Source: Klebsormidium nitens (Eukaryota; Streptophyta; Klebsormidiophyceae; Klebsormidiales; Klebsormidiaceae). Taken from it: a stretch of DNA of 64,000 nucleotides. Position 1 is the stretch's first letter. Every line of letters begins with the position of its first letter. Under the pieces are notes generated by a model that saw nothing but the letters and a program-made list of their open reading frames with translations, had not been told where the DNA came from and ran no database searches. The position numbers and the translations under genes are program-made. The stretch covers positions 310,001 to 374,000 of the forward strand of contig DF236966.1 of NCBI GenBank assembly GCA_000708835.1, written 5' to 3'. Of this stretch, positions 11,267 to 21,961 are shown piece after piece.

Positions 11267-14200
11267 ATGGCGGAAACAGGGGAACCGCAGACAGTGCCAG
11301 GGCCCGTGCAAGCAGCTGGCGTTGACACCGCCCTTCCACCTACTCAGGCAGCTGCCCTGCTTTCATCTCCGGTGTCGAGACAGGGGTCCCTCTGTCCAGA
11401 TGAGTTCCTGTGTCCGATCACGGTGCTGCTCATGAGCGAGCCCGTGCTGCTTGTGGAGACTGGACATACTTTTGAGAAGTCGGCCATCGAGCAGTGGTTT
11501 GACCGCGGCAACAGAACGTGTCCCCTGACAGGTGTCGTGCTGACGAGCACCCAGGTGAGGCTAGCAGCATGAGCTCATGTGCGGCAGAAGGCCCTCCAAA
11601 TGAAAGGTTCTGTCATGTTGACCTATTGTACAGCTCACATGTTTTGGCCCATTCTTCGAACGAGCCGTGATTTTGACCTCTGGTCAATGCAGGACAAGCT
11701 GTTATGAACTGGGCTAAGGGAGCAAGCAACGCTGCCAAATTGCTTAATGAGGGTTCAAAGCGCCAGGATCATTGTTAATCAGGACAAGATACCGGATCAG
11801 ACATTGGTCCAATTCACAAAGTGTGTGCCAAAGTGAATAGAACTACAAAGATATTATGCCAACCATATGTCAATCCGTGAGCAGTTGGTATTGTTTCTTA
11901 AACAAGGTCAAACTTCCAAGCAGCTAGAGGAGTGTGCCCTGACCATAGAACCTTGTTAAGTACCCCACTGCACCAGCTTTGCCTCCTGCAGAGATAGCTT
12001 TTGGAACATTGTGAATTCTCTCATTGCCTCCTATTAAGTCCTCTCCAGAGACAACCTGGCCCCATCCAAACTTGACACCTTGGTCCGATCCAAGCTTACT
12101 GTCAATCGCAACGTCGCTGGAATTCTCCTCAGACATCTGAATGTCAGTCTGAATGTCACCGGATTCTGCCTCAACTTTTAAGACTTTTGCAGGGGATCCC
12201 TCACCAGGACCGCACACCACACAAGTCTGAGGAGGGTCGCAAGTCTCTAGGTATCAACCAGCCACAATCGGCATTGCAGCCCATCTTCCCAGCGCCGCCA
12301 GTGTCAGACCCACAGACTGCCTGCAGGTGTCTCCGAACTTGACACTGCGCAAGCTCATCCAAGACTGGGCCGCCCGCCATCCAACACAAAGCGCCGTCGC
12401 GCAGACACCCTCGTCCTCTCAAAATCCGCACCCGCAGCCAAATGCAAACCTCGAATTGCCCAACACTCCGGTGCTGCCGAACAGCACTCCTTCGCACAAT
12501 AATTCTCAGAACGAGCATTGGGTGAGTATAGAGAACCTGGCAGGCTCTTGGCCGAGACGAGGTTTTGAGACGCCTGATAAGAAGTCTGAGATGTTGAAAG
12601 ATTGGTTCAATTTGCATTTCCCTTGATAATTATAACTGGTGATGTCAGCATTCCTCTGTGTGATTGTACATAATGGCGGTTTATCAGAGGATGGTTCACC
12701 TTCTGCCCCAAGAACAGTCTAACTTTCTCAGAATCAGAAAGGACTCTCTGCCAGTGTGACTGGACCCTCTTTAGCCTGCATATTTTGGTTCTGATCGTCA
12801 ATACTTCGCTTCACTCAGCTGCCTTCACAATGCCCTTCCTCCTTCGCCTGTACGTCTTCCTTCCTTGGCATCTTGTTTCACTCTCAGAGGATATAGCCCT
12901 CGTTGATAACCTCGAGGTTCTCTCTCGCTCTTTCCAATCGTGCTCGAGGTTTGGGGGAAGCCCTCTCCCGTTCATACTGTTTGAGATTCACAAATGAAGG
13001 CTTGCAGCGCAAAAGCAGATGCGACACAGCTTCAGTTCCTTGTACTGCCCCTGTGTCTCCGGTGCTGACTCTGTTGCCACTCCCACTGACCCTTTTTCAT
13101 AACAGAGCCTTGACCATGCGCATGTGCCCCTTCCCATCTTATCTCAATCCACAAGATCTGATCATCTGAGCCAGGGACCTGTCAAACTCAACTTTTACCA
13201 TTGTGACTGTGTCACTGATTCATCCCACTGCCCGCCAAAATAGTACAGAGCTCCAGTCAAAGCGCCTGATTCATTTGCCTTTCTCGCAGCTTGATCTGTT
13301 CCGGGACCCTAGCTCTTACCTCGGCGTCAATTCTGGAATGATGATGTCAGGGAGTGTGGTTCTGGTTGCACGACCCCATCAACGGGCAGCATTGCAACCC
13401 GTTTTTTACCCAGTCTCACAGACTTGTCTCCCTCACACATCTAGAGTTCTACCCGCCTTTCCGTCTACAGGAAAATAAGCTGCCGAGCACCGTTGAATTG
13501 CTCGACCAACCGATGTTCGCCTCGCAGACCAGCACCTAATTTCTCCTCCATGCAGGATTGGCTAACCGCCCATTTTCCTCTGACTGTAGCTGCCCGCCCA
13601 GTTAACTATGTTCGTTCCCAGAGTGACCCCTAACCCAAACTCCTCAGAACTGATCCACCGTCCCTTTTCCCCATAGGTCTACACTGCTCGCCCAGGAGAT
13701 TCATGTTCATCTTGTAGACCGACACCAAACCCGACTCTTAACCGTCTGTTGTGACCTGCTTGAGGACTGCCCGCCCAGTCATGACCATTTCCCCCTCGCA
13801 GACCGAAACCTAACCGAATCCTGAGTTTCCCTGTTTTCCTGCTTGAAGGCTGCCCGGCTACCATTTGCGCACCGGCGGGCTCCACGAAGAGCGCGGCTCT
13901 CGGAAGTTCTGGAGTCCCCGCTTCCGCCTGCAGATGATGACGAACCGCTGGAGGTGAGCAAACCGGTGGGTCTCACGATTTTTGGCTGTTGAGGCTCGTT
14001 CTTGAATTTGGCGTTCCGCTTTCATGTCCTACTATGAGCGGTCCACGGTTCTGAAACGGCGTTTAGGGAAACGCTGACGTCAGAGTATCCAGTTGTGGTT
14101 GAAGGGTTTCAGGTTTTGGAAATGGGATGCTTCCGGGGCTGGATGTTTGGGAATTCGCTGATGAGAGTAGGTGGCAGGCCCGCAACTGGGCATCCTACAA

Positions 14201-17200
14201 TCATCTTGATGTTGTGACTAATAATCACACAAATCCTGCATTGACAATGATGGTATGACACTTCTGCTGAGCTTTCACGGACGTAAGCAACGCCTCTGTT
14301 TGAGCCAAACTTTCACATTGCCTCCCGCAGAAGCAGTTGTCAATGATCCATCGGTGATCTCAACTGAACGCCAGTTTGGTTGAATCCAGCGGGCTCGAAA
14401 TCGCTGGACAACAAACCTAATTTGCTGCAGTGGCTGCACCGGCCAGTTGCATTTTTTTGCTGCCCACCTGCGTTCGGCGACTTTCCCAATTAGCAAACTC
14501 ACCCCTTTCTTCATTCTGATTTTCAGGCCGCTCCTCCTGAGAATCAGGAGGGCAACGCACCTACGGTTGACGCCGAACCCAGACTTTCGCTCGCTGCGGA
14601 GTTCGACACGATCGGGCCTCTCCCCCGGGAACAGCTGCTGGTTCTGGCGCACGTGGCTGCTCCAGAGACCGGGAAGCGCGTCCCGGTTGACCTGGTAAGA
14701 AATGAGAGTGCTGAATGTAGACTACTTATCCAGTGAACTGTTAACTTAGTGAAGGGTAGGCTTGTCCGGTGATCTGTTAACTTAGTAAAGGGTAGGCTTG
14801 TCCGGTGAACTGTGAACTCAATCAGTGAAGTGTAGGCTTGGAGGCTTGTCCGGTTGATATGCGTGCTTCACCTTCGTACCCACCCAACACCACCCGTCCC
14901 ACCTACTCTTCACTGGCGTTACTGTTCCCGAAGTCAATGAAACCTGTTAGCCCTTGGAGAGGGAACTCTGATGTACAGGAATACCGCTTCTAAAGTTGAG
15001 TCTTAACACGGTGTTCTTTGACCGTTACGCAAGATGTGAGGGACTTCAATCACGAGAGCGTTCCACGTGTCTGTGACATGAGGGAGGGTCAGATTGCCAA
15101 CGGGAAGAAAGCGGGCACCCAACCAATCGGAAGAGTAAACCACAGCAGCGCACAGATCAAGGTCGCCCTAGCAGCTCTAGACTAATAAAAGATATAAACG
15201 AGTACCTCCGCAAGCAAGCACGCAATTGCCAATAACCTTTGTTGCAACCATATGATTGATTTTCGTCCCTGCGCTGACTTAAGGAGACTCGCTGCAAAGA
15301 CAAAGTCATCTTCTCCTGCTTGCTAAGCACATCAACCGAGACGTACCACTTGACTGCCTTAGGCTCTTTCATTTGACTCGCACCAGATTGACTCGTGTCC
15401 GAATGTGCGCCTGCCAGGTGGCGGTCCTGGACGTGAGCGGCAGCATGGCGGCCGACCGCCTCCCGCTGGTGAAGGAGACGCTGCTGTTTGTGATCAGCCA
15501 ATTGCAGTCGTCGGATCGCCTGTCCATCGTCGCGTTCTGCGACCGCGCGCAGCGCGCAATCAGGCTGACGAAGGCGACCGAGCAAAGCAAAGAACGGCTC
15601 AAGCTCGCCGTGCAGGGTCTCAGGTAATTGTGCTCTGCATTGGTTGTTGTCTCCTCTACTCGTCTTCTCTTTCTTCCCTCTTCTTTCACCTTCCGATTCG
15701 ACTTTTCCCTCTGTTTTTGTTTGGATTGAAGTACTTGATATCTATCATTGCTTGGAAAACAAACAGAACCCTTTCTTTGTTTTCTCAACTATTCTTTCCG
15801 TGGTACTTGGAATTACCCTGGTCGCCCCTCTCGGCTTGATCGAGCGGAGAACTTCCTTTGGATCACATGCTTCCCTCGTTCTGTAAGGCGTTTCGAACAA
15901 AATTTGCTTTTTCACTTGGAGGTCTTCAGCTTCCGAAAGTGACAGGCTTCTAAGAGGTTGGTTCGTCAGTCTGCCAGTGTGATTAAGTCTTGTCTCTGTC
16001 TCTGGGATTTGGAATCTGCTACCTATGGCAAGTGCTTGAGTCTTCGTGACGTCAATCTATTCCAGGGCTGGGGGAGGCACGTCAATCGCCTCTGGCTTGG
16101 CGCTGGGCCTCCACGTGCTGACGTCACGGCGCGAGAGGAACCACGTTGCGTGCATGTTGCTCCTCTCGGACGGCCTCGATAATTTCGGGGGCGGGGCCGA
16201 CTTCGTGGCGCAGAACCAGGACCTGCTGACGTCAGCCACGCGGGACAGCGTCTCGGTGCACACCTTTGGTTACGGAAGGTGAGGAGACTGCATTAACAAA
16301 GCTGACGTCATCGTGATTCGAGCTTCGCTACAGGTCTTAAGTCGCTTTCTATTTTTTCTTTCATCAACCACTTTCTTGGTTTTGTGCCCAACTAACTCAA
16401 GGGTTTCGTTCGGGTCGCAAAATGCCTAATATAGCACGGAACTTGGCCCAATCAAAGCTCTGTATTAGTGATGAAATGCAATACTACAAATCCTACTCTT
16501 TTTTGGTACAAATATTGAGCAGCAAATTGGCGCCCACAAGGGTACAACTTCCGCTCGCTATAAAGCTGACTGTAGACGCCTTTTGAAACGTCTGGATCTC
16601 ATTGCATCCGTGGCTTCTGTTCGAAATTCTGCGTGTGCATTCCAAAAGAACGGCTTTTGAAGATCCCAGTGGATGATACTTTGTCCTGCCGTCTCTTTTG
16701 AACCTAAGAAAACGAGAATCCTCCAGATTCTGATCGAGGTGCGAGATAACGATCAGAACCCGCCAGGAAACAAGCAATGTCCTCATCTCCACGGACAAAA
16801 GAGTGCGCCTAACCAAAACAATTCCGATTGGACCTCTAGAAAGCCATTCCGCTCTCAGGAACCACGACGAGCATATCCTCGACGCGATCGCGGAAGGAAC
16901 CAACGGAACCTTCACGTTCGTCCGGAGCAATTTGGAAGTCAAAGAGGCCGTTGCGCAATGTCTGGGGGGTGCACTCAGCGTGGCTGCTCAGGCGACCACT
17001 ATAAGCATCACCGCAGCCTCCGGGGTCGCCGTTCTGTCCGTCAGCGCCGGAGCGTATGAAGCGACCGTGGATGAGGCGCAGGCGGCCGCGAAGATCGACC
17101 TGAAAGTGAGTCACATGCCTTTAGTTTCTTTGTTTACAGTCTCCCAGACTCGAGTAAGATCAGGGCTGCCGTTTCGCGGGCGGTGAAAACTGCTTAGGGA

Positions 17201-19441
17201 AGCTCTGCAAGACCCAAGCCGGCAACCCCGCGAGCGAGTCTTTGTACCCTGAGCAGGGTGCGAGAAACTGGAACAGTCTGGTTGTAAAGGAACGTTCCAG
17301 TCAAGCGCGCTGATGTCTTCTTCGTATCAGACAAGGCTTTCCCGCCGCTTTCTTGCAATTCACCCTAGTGGGTTGAGGGCGCATAGCCTGCCCGGGAGTT
17401 GACGTCACTCATCTGACGCCCTTTGCCTGACTGTTGGGCAAATGGATGCCCCCGACGGGAATGTTGCTCGAACCTCGTTTCGAAATTGCTGAGCTATTTT
17501 ATTGACTCAATCCCCGTCTCGGAATTTCAGTGCAAAAGCTAAAAAGTTGGCTGTTGAGGTGGGTCCTTCACTCGAGCCTCCAGATACGAGCTTCGTTCAT
17601 TCATACCCAGTGGAGGGCTATCACAAGAAGCGTGCTCGCCGACGTGTTTGTTGTCCAGAATTGACATTTATTGATCAAGTATAAATAGACCCGTCCAGGT
17701 CGCGCGCCCGTCAGAGCAACGGGCCACTCAGTGCTCGGTACTCCTCCGCCCTCTCGCTGACGTCACTATTGAAAGCTTGGCTGACGTCATCAGCTCGCCC
17801 CGCCTCCACAGGACATGTACTCCGGCGAGACCCGGGACGTTTTGATCACGGTCAGAGTGCCCGCAGCCGAAGGCGACCGCTCGGAACCCACCGAGCTCCT
17901 GTCGGGGCGGCTTCAGTACACGGTCCCGGGTCAGGAGAAGTTATCTAGGTCGCCTAATCTGACGCTCTTAATCGCTCGGGGAGAGGGCCCCGAGGGAACG
18001 GGGCCCAACGTGGATGTCGACATTCAGCGTAACAGGTAAGCATTCGACTCGCATTCGGAGATACGAAGAGAAGTAGTCGGTTTTGAAAGTGTTTCGTGAC
18101 GTCTTGTTTGTAATACAGTGTAATACAGGGGACAGGGAATCGTCACAGTTTGTCGTTCCGTCTGCCTACTTGCAAGTGAGAGGGTCAATCCTTCTGTACT
18201 TGAAAGTTTCGCGAGACAGAACATCCCATGCGGCCCCGGGCGTCTTCATTCCTTCTATCCACAGCAGCCTTGCAAGGCCTGGGCTGTCAGAGTTTTCATC
18301 AGTCCGACCTGCTGGTCGAACGCTTTCTAGTCGAACGCGAGCGCTTCGGACTTGATTGCGAAGCAAGTAGTTTATGCCGGTCGAAGCAGGGCGCTCGCAC
18401 GAACATTCAAGCCGCTCGCCCGACCGCTCATCGGCCGTTCTCCCAGATTGCGTGCTTCTTCAAGATAGTTGAAACCCACCGCCAGCCTTTACTCCGCACA
18501 CCAACGCTTATATCTCGACGTCCGCCATCAATTCCTGTCCACAATTTCGGCCGAGTGCCCATCCCCTGACGCCTTTAGGGCCACTGATTCACACCATCGT
18601 GAATCGTTCATTGACCATCGCGTATCCTTCCAGGCTCAACGCCGCCAAGGCGATGCGGGTGGCAGATCGGCTGGCTGGGGAAAACCACCTGGACCAGGCA
18701 CGTGACGCCATCGCAGCGGCTATGGATTCCATACGGCGGTCGATATCGGGCCAAGCGCCGGCGTGCGTGGCGCTCCTGGAGGATCTGCAACTAGTCGGGC
18801 GGGGCTTCGCAAGCGCGCGCGTAAGTTCGCTTTTTAACGAGGCCCACTTTTTTTGAATGTATTCAGCGTCAGGAAAATCGGCAGAGTTATTTTCCTGGCC
18901 ATTTTTCTGCTTCACGTGTATGTGAAGATGCTCTGCCTCTCCTTTTCTGACGTTCTTCACGTGGGTTTATGAACAAGAAACTGCCATGAGTCGAGTCCCT
19001 GGCAACATTCGGGAGGGTAATATTGAAGCTGTTCTCGTTACAAACGTTAAGAGTACCTGTCCGAATTCATGATCAAAAGGTAGCTGCCATCCGTGAAGTC
19101 CGATTCCACTGCTCTCGCTGATACAGACGCCATCATCCAATTCGTAGCACCCCTCTTGCTGATCGTGTGTTCGAATAGCCTGCATACTTAGAGTTTTGCT
19201 TTGACTATGACAAAGAGCTTGTTGTGTTCAGTTGGTCCGAGCCCCCCCTATTTGCATGCTCTTGCAGGAGTACCAGACGGAAGGCTCTAAAGTCGCGAAA
19301 TCGTCGGCTAGGATGCACTCCAGCCAGCGTGCCGCGTACTCCTCGAAGATCGGCGCGAGCGCTCGACGCCCATCTGAGTATGTGCAGTACGCCTCAACGT
19401 CCGCTGTTCAGATGAGGAACACGGCGTCCAGCAGTATGTAG
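11267..19441 (+). CDS. U-box plus von Willebrand factor A domain protein (putative E3 ubiquitin ligase)
   Basis: Exons: 11267-11554, 12327-12521, 13849-13953, 14527-14694, 15418-15623, 16066-16278, 16859-17105, 17812-18035, 18634-18820, 19268-19441. Phases are consistent and 668 residues are encoded. Residues about 44-110 form a U-box: CPDEFLCPITVLLMSEPVLL, GHTFEKSAIEQWF, GNRTCPLTG and then SPNLTLRKLIQDW. A Pro/Ser linker follows. A vWA domain begins at about residue 253 with an intact MIDAS site: DVSGS, the Thr of GGGTS, and the Asp of LLLSDGLDN. FGYGRNHDEHILDAIAEG and MYSGETRDVLI resemble the region after vWA in plant WAVY GROWTH 3-type ligases, which carry a RING instead. U-boxes recruit E2 enzymes; vWA domains bind partners through a metal ion. 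The start is the ATG before AETGEPQ. Its cellular target is unknown. Confidence 0.85.
13465..13848 (+). repeat. tandem acceptor-like repeats upstream of U-box/vWA exon 13849
   Basis: About four degenerate units of 80-120 bp end in an AG followed by 'ctgcccgcc'-like sequence (near 13472, 13590, 13677 and 13756), resembling the start of the true exon (GCTGCCCGGC). Units share internal motifs such as 'cgcagaccgaaacctaa' and 'gtagaccgacaccaaac'. Divergence is high. Confidence 0.6.
14729..14861 (+). repeat. 36-40 bp tandem repeat derived from the donor of exon 14527-14694
   Basis: Units are at 14729-14764, 14765-14800 and 14801-14840, with a partial unit from 14849. Each begins with 'tccggtgaactgttaac'-like sequence. 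This resembles the end of the true exon plus donor (TCCCGGTTGACCTG|gtaag) at 14683-14699. Confidence 0.75.
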
Positions 19442-21961
19442 ATAACGGGGGATTGCTTCTAGCCTCATGCCGTTCGACAACCATCGAACGGCGCAGATTG
19501 GCTTCTTGCCAGCTGAACGATTCGATAGCAGTAACAGAGTACAGGGAAGAAATCAGCCGCCATCAGCTGGTGACGCAACCCCAAGTAGTACTGTAGCGCG
19601 GCGCCCTACAGGATCCGCTGTGTCAAGTTGCGGGTGTGCTTTGGGAGACTGTGATGCTTTCGTGGTTGTATAACCCCGGTCTCAACGGAGCGACGGTGGC
19701 CCATGGTTTAACGTGGCTCACGGCACTGAACAGGAAGTAAAGTAACTACGGTACCGGTGCTTGAGTTTTGAAAGTCCAGGAACAAGGGTATTGTAGCACG
19801 AGCTCAGTTCTTCTGGTGATATTGCACTTAAGCCCGAGTGACACCTTCCAATAGGTGGGTCACCATGTAGGTCGTGGGTTGCATGAGCAACTAGACTAGG
19901 GAGACAAGATTTCTGGCCCGTGGCTAGGTTTCTGGTGGCAGGCCCTGCGACATGGTGAGGTCAATCAAGACCGGATCCACTTTTAGTATCATAGAAAGAC
20001 CTTTGATATAGTCATCCCGTGCGTGTTAGTGTGCCATAGTGCACTTCTATAATTTGCGCTGTGGGAATATTTGCTTGAGCAGTTGGGATTTACCAAACTT
20101 CGCTTCAAAGCCTTTGCATCCAAGCTGCTTAAAATCGCATGGACATGATCGAATGTTGCCAATCACTGGTACTCACTGGTATCAGATGCACACATCCCAG
20201 CAATCCGTGAATATGCATACCGTGATACACGATGGGAAGCTCCAGCCGGTGAGGCTTGCAGCAACCCGACTCTCATAGGGCTGACATCACTCTTGAGCTG
20301 AAAAGGGTCCGATTGAGAGGACCCGAGCTTGAATTGCCCGACAAGGCTCGGGCAAATGCCCTGTTGCTTACAGGGCTTAGCCCCGATTTTGTTTTTGGGT
20401 GACGTGGCAACGTTCAAAAGCGCTCGGTGTCCGAACGCTGATCGTTCTCTAGAATAGGTTTAGTAAGCTCAACCTTTAGTACTGGGACGGGTAGGGTTAG
20501 TATGGTGGTTAGAGTGGGTATGGGTGCAGAGCGGGTGATCATCTAGGTCTAAATTTTTGGTATTAGCTCGTTCTCACTAAACTTTGGGCTTCCTAAACCT
20601 ATTCTAGAGAAGTATATTCGAACGCTGGGGGCGGCCCACAAAACGAGTGATTTCGCCGTGATGGCGATCATCTATGCAGAACGCACGAGCGCGCTCGCAG
20701 CCTTGCCGCCGCGTGTTTGCCGTCCTGCATGGGCCGATTCAAGTGAGTCAATGATGGTCAGGTACTTAAAAGGTTTCTGCATGACCGCGGGGATTTTTGC
20801 GCCCAATAAAAATCCTGGTTCAAAACTTTACCCGGGCGGGCTCGGCGGGCGCGGCGGGGCGCGGCCGCGCATCCGCCTAGCCGCATATGCAGGCTAGCTC
20901 GCGGCAGAATCTGAAGCAGTTGCCCCCACCCAATCCTGTGAATCAGGAACATGGTAGCCTGTAGGCCGGGAGAGAGGGAGTTCCCCGCATGCAGATCACA
21001 TACCGGTACGTACCTGGACCCGGCCTGGCCGGGTCAAATCTCCAAACCCTGCGATCCGTCAGGTAGCCGGCCGGGCACGCGGCCGCCGCGGTCCATATCG
21101 AGTCGGGAATGATTGAGCTGAGCGCGGTCGTATCCGTAGCAGTTCCTGGAAGCTGTATCATGTGTATGTCATTCGCGGCTGTCCAGCTGAGTACTCTCAG
21201 TACGAAGGGTGATTGTGGAGCAGATTTATCAGACTGTGTCTCAATCAGAGTTGCCAAATTTCTTGGCCGGGCAAGACTAGCTCCCTGGCAACCTCCTACA
21301 ATATGGCTCTATGCTTCTCTGATTACCGGCCGTGCTTCTTAATCTCACCACATTCACAGCGCCCTCGTCCTAAAACTCTGCAAATGTGCCGAAGCTATTG
21401 TCATGTCCCATCTCAACAACTCTCCTCACGGCTAGCACAGCCTGCACAAGCGAAGAGAAAAAGCCTTAGAGGGAAAAGCTGCTTTGGCCGTGCTTGGACG
21501 TTAGGTACAAGGCAAGCATGTAAGGACCTGTGCAGTGAGCTCCGCAAAACTTGCTCAACATTCCTGATGCTTGTCTCCTTCTGTCAATCCTTGATGATTC
21601 CAAGTCTGGTGTCTCGCTCCAAATTGTCACAATTGTGAGTGTGAGAAAGGGGGTAGACAGCGTAACATTGATACGTTTGCAACGAAGTTTCCGAGCACCA
21701 AGAATGAAGAAGACGGCAATATTGACTTGGTTCGTGAGAAAGAAACTGCATGTGCCATTTGTCCGCACCACATTAATGTCTCTGCGATCTTTCAACGGGC
21801 TTGCAACACATGACATTGTTGCAATCTATTTGCGCATATGCTCTTCTAAAGAACTTGTTAGGTTCCACCCTGGGTCCTGACAAGTACTGTTTTTCTGTCT
21901 CAGCAGTTTACTCTCCATTTTGTAACCACCCTTTGGCTCTGATGTGATCCTATATCTGCAG
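19442..21961. other. intergenic region with a MITE; 5' end of next gene unresolved
   Basis: This is the 3' flank of the U-box/vWA gene and the upstream region of the ATPase gene. It holds the MITE at 20441-20618 and a very GC-rich tract near 20830-20880. A possible but unsupported 5' exon (NIPDACLLLSILDD, followed by a GTGAGTG donor near 21632) may belong to the ATPase gene. I see nothing else. Confidence 0.5.
20441..20618. mobile_element. non-autonomous MITE with 9-bp target-site duplication
   Basis: A perfect 19-bp inverted repeat (TTCTCTAGAATAGGTTTAG at 20445-20463, inverted at 20593-20611) extends imperfectly to about 36 bp. The element is flanked by direct 9-bp copies of CGAACGCTG at 20432-20440 and 20619-20627. 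It is 178 bp long with no coding capacity. Nine-bp duplications are typical of Mutator-type (MULE) transposition, so the superfamily assignment is an inference. Confidence 0.8.

Noticed and set aside
14729-14861. Ordinary microsatellite explanation for the 36-40 bp repeat
   Set aside because: Units resemble the adjacent exon end plus donor, so an origin from that junction is more economical.
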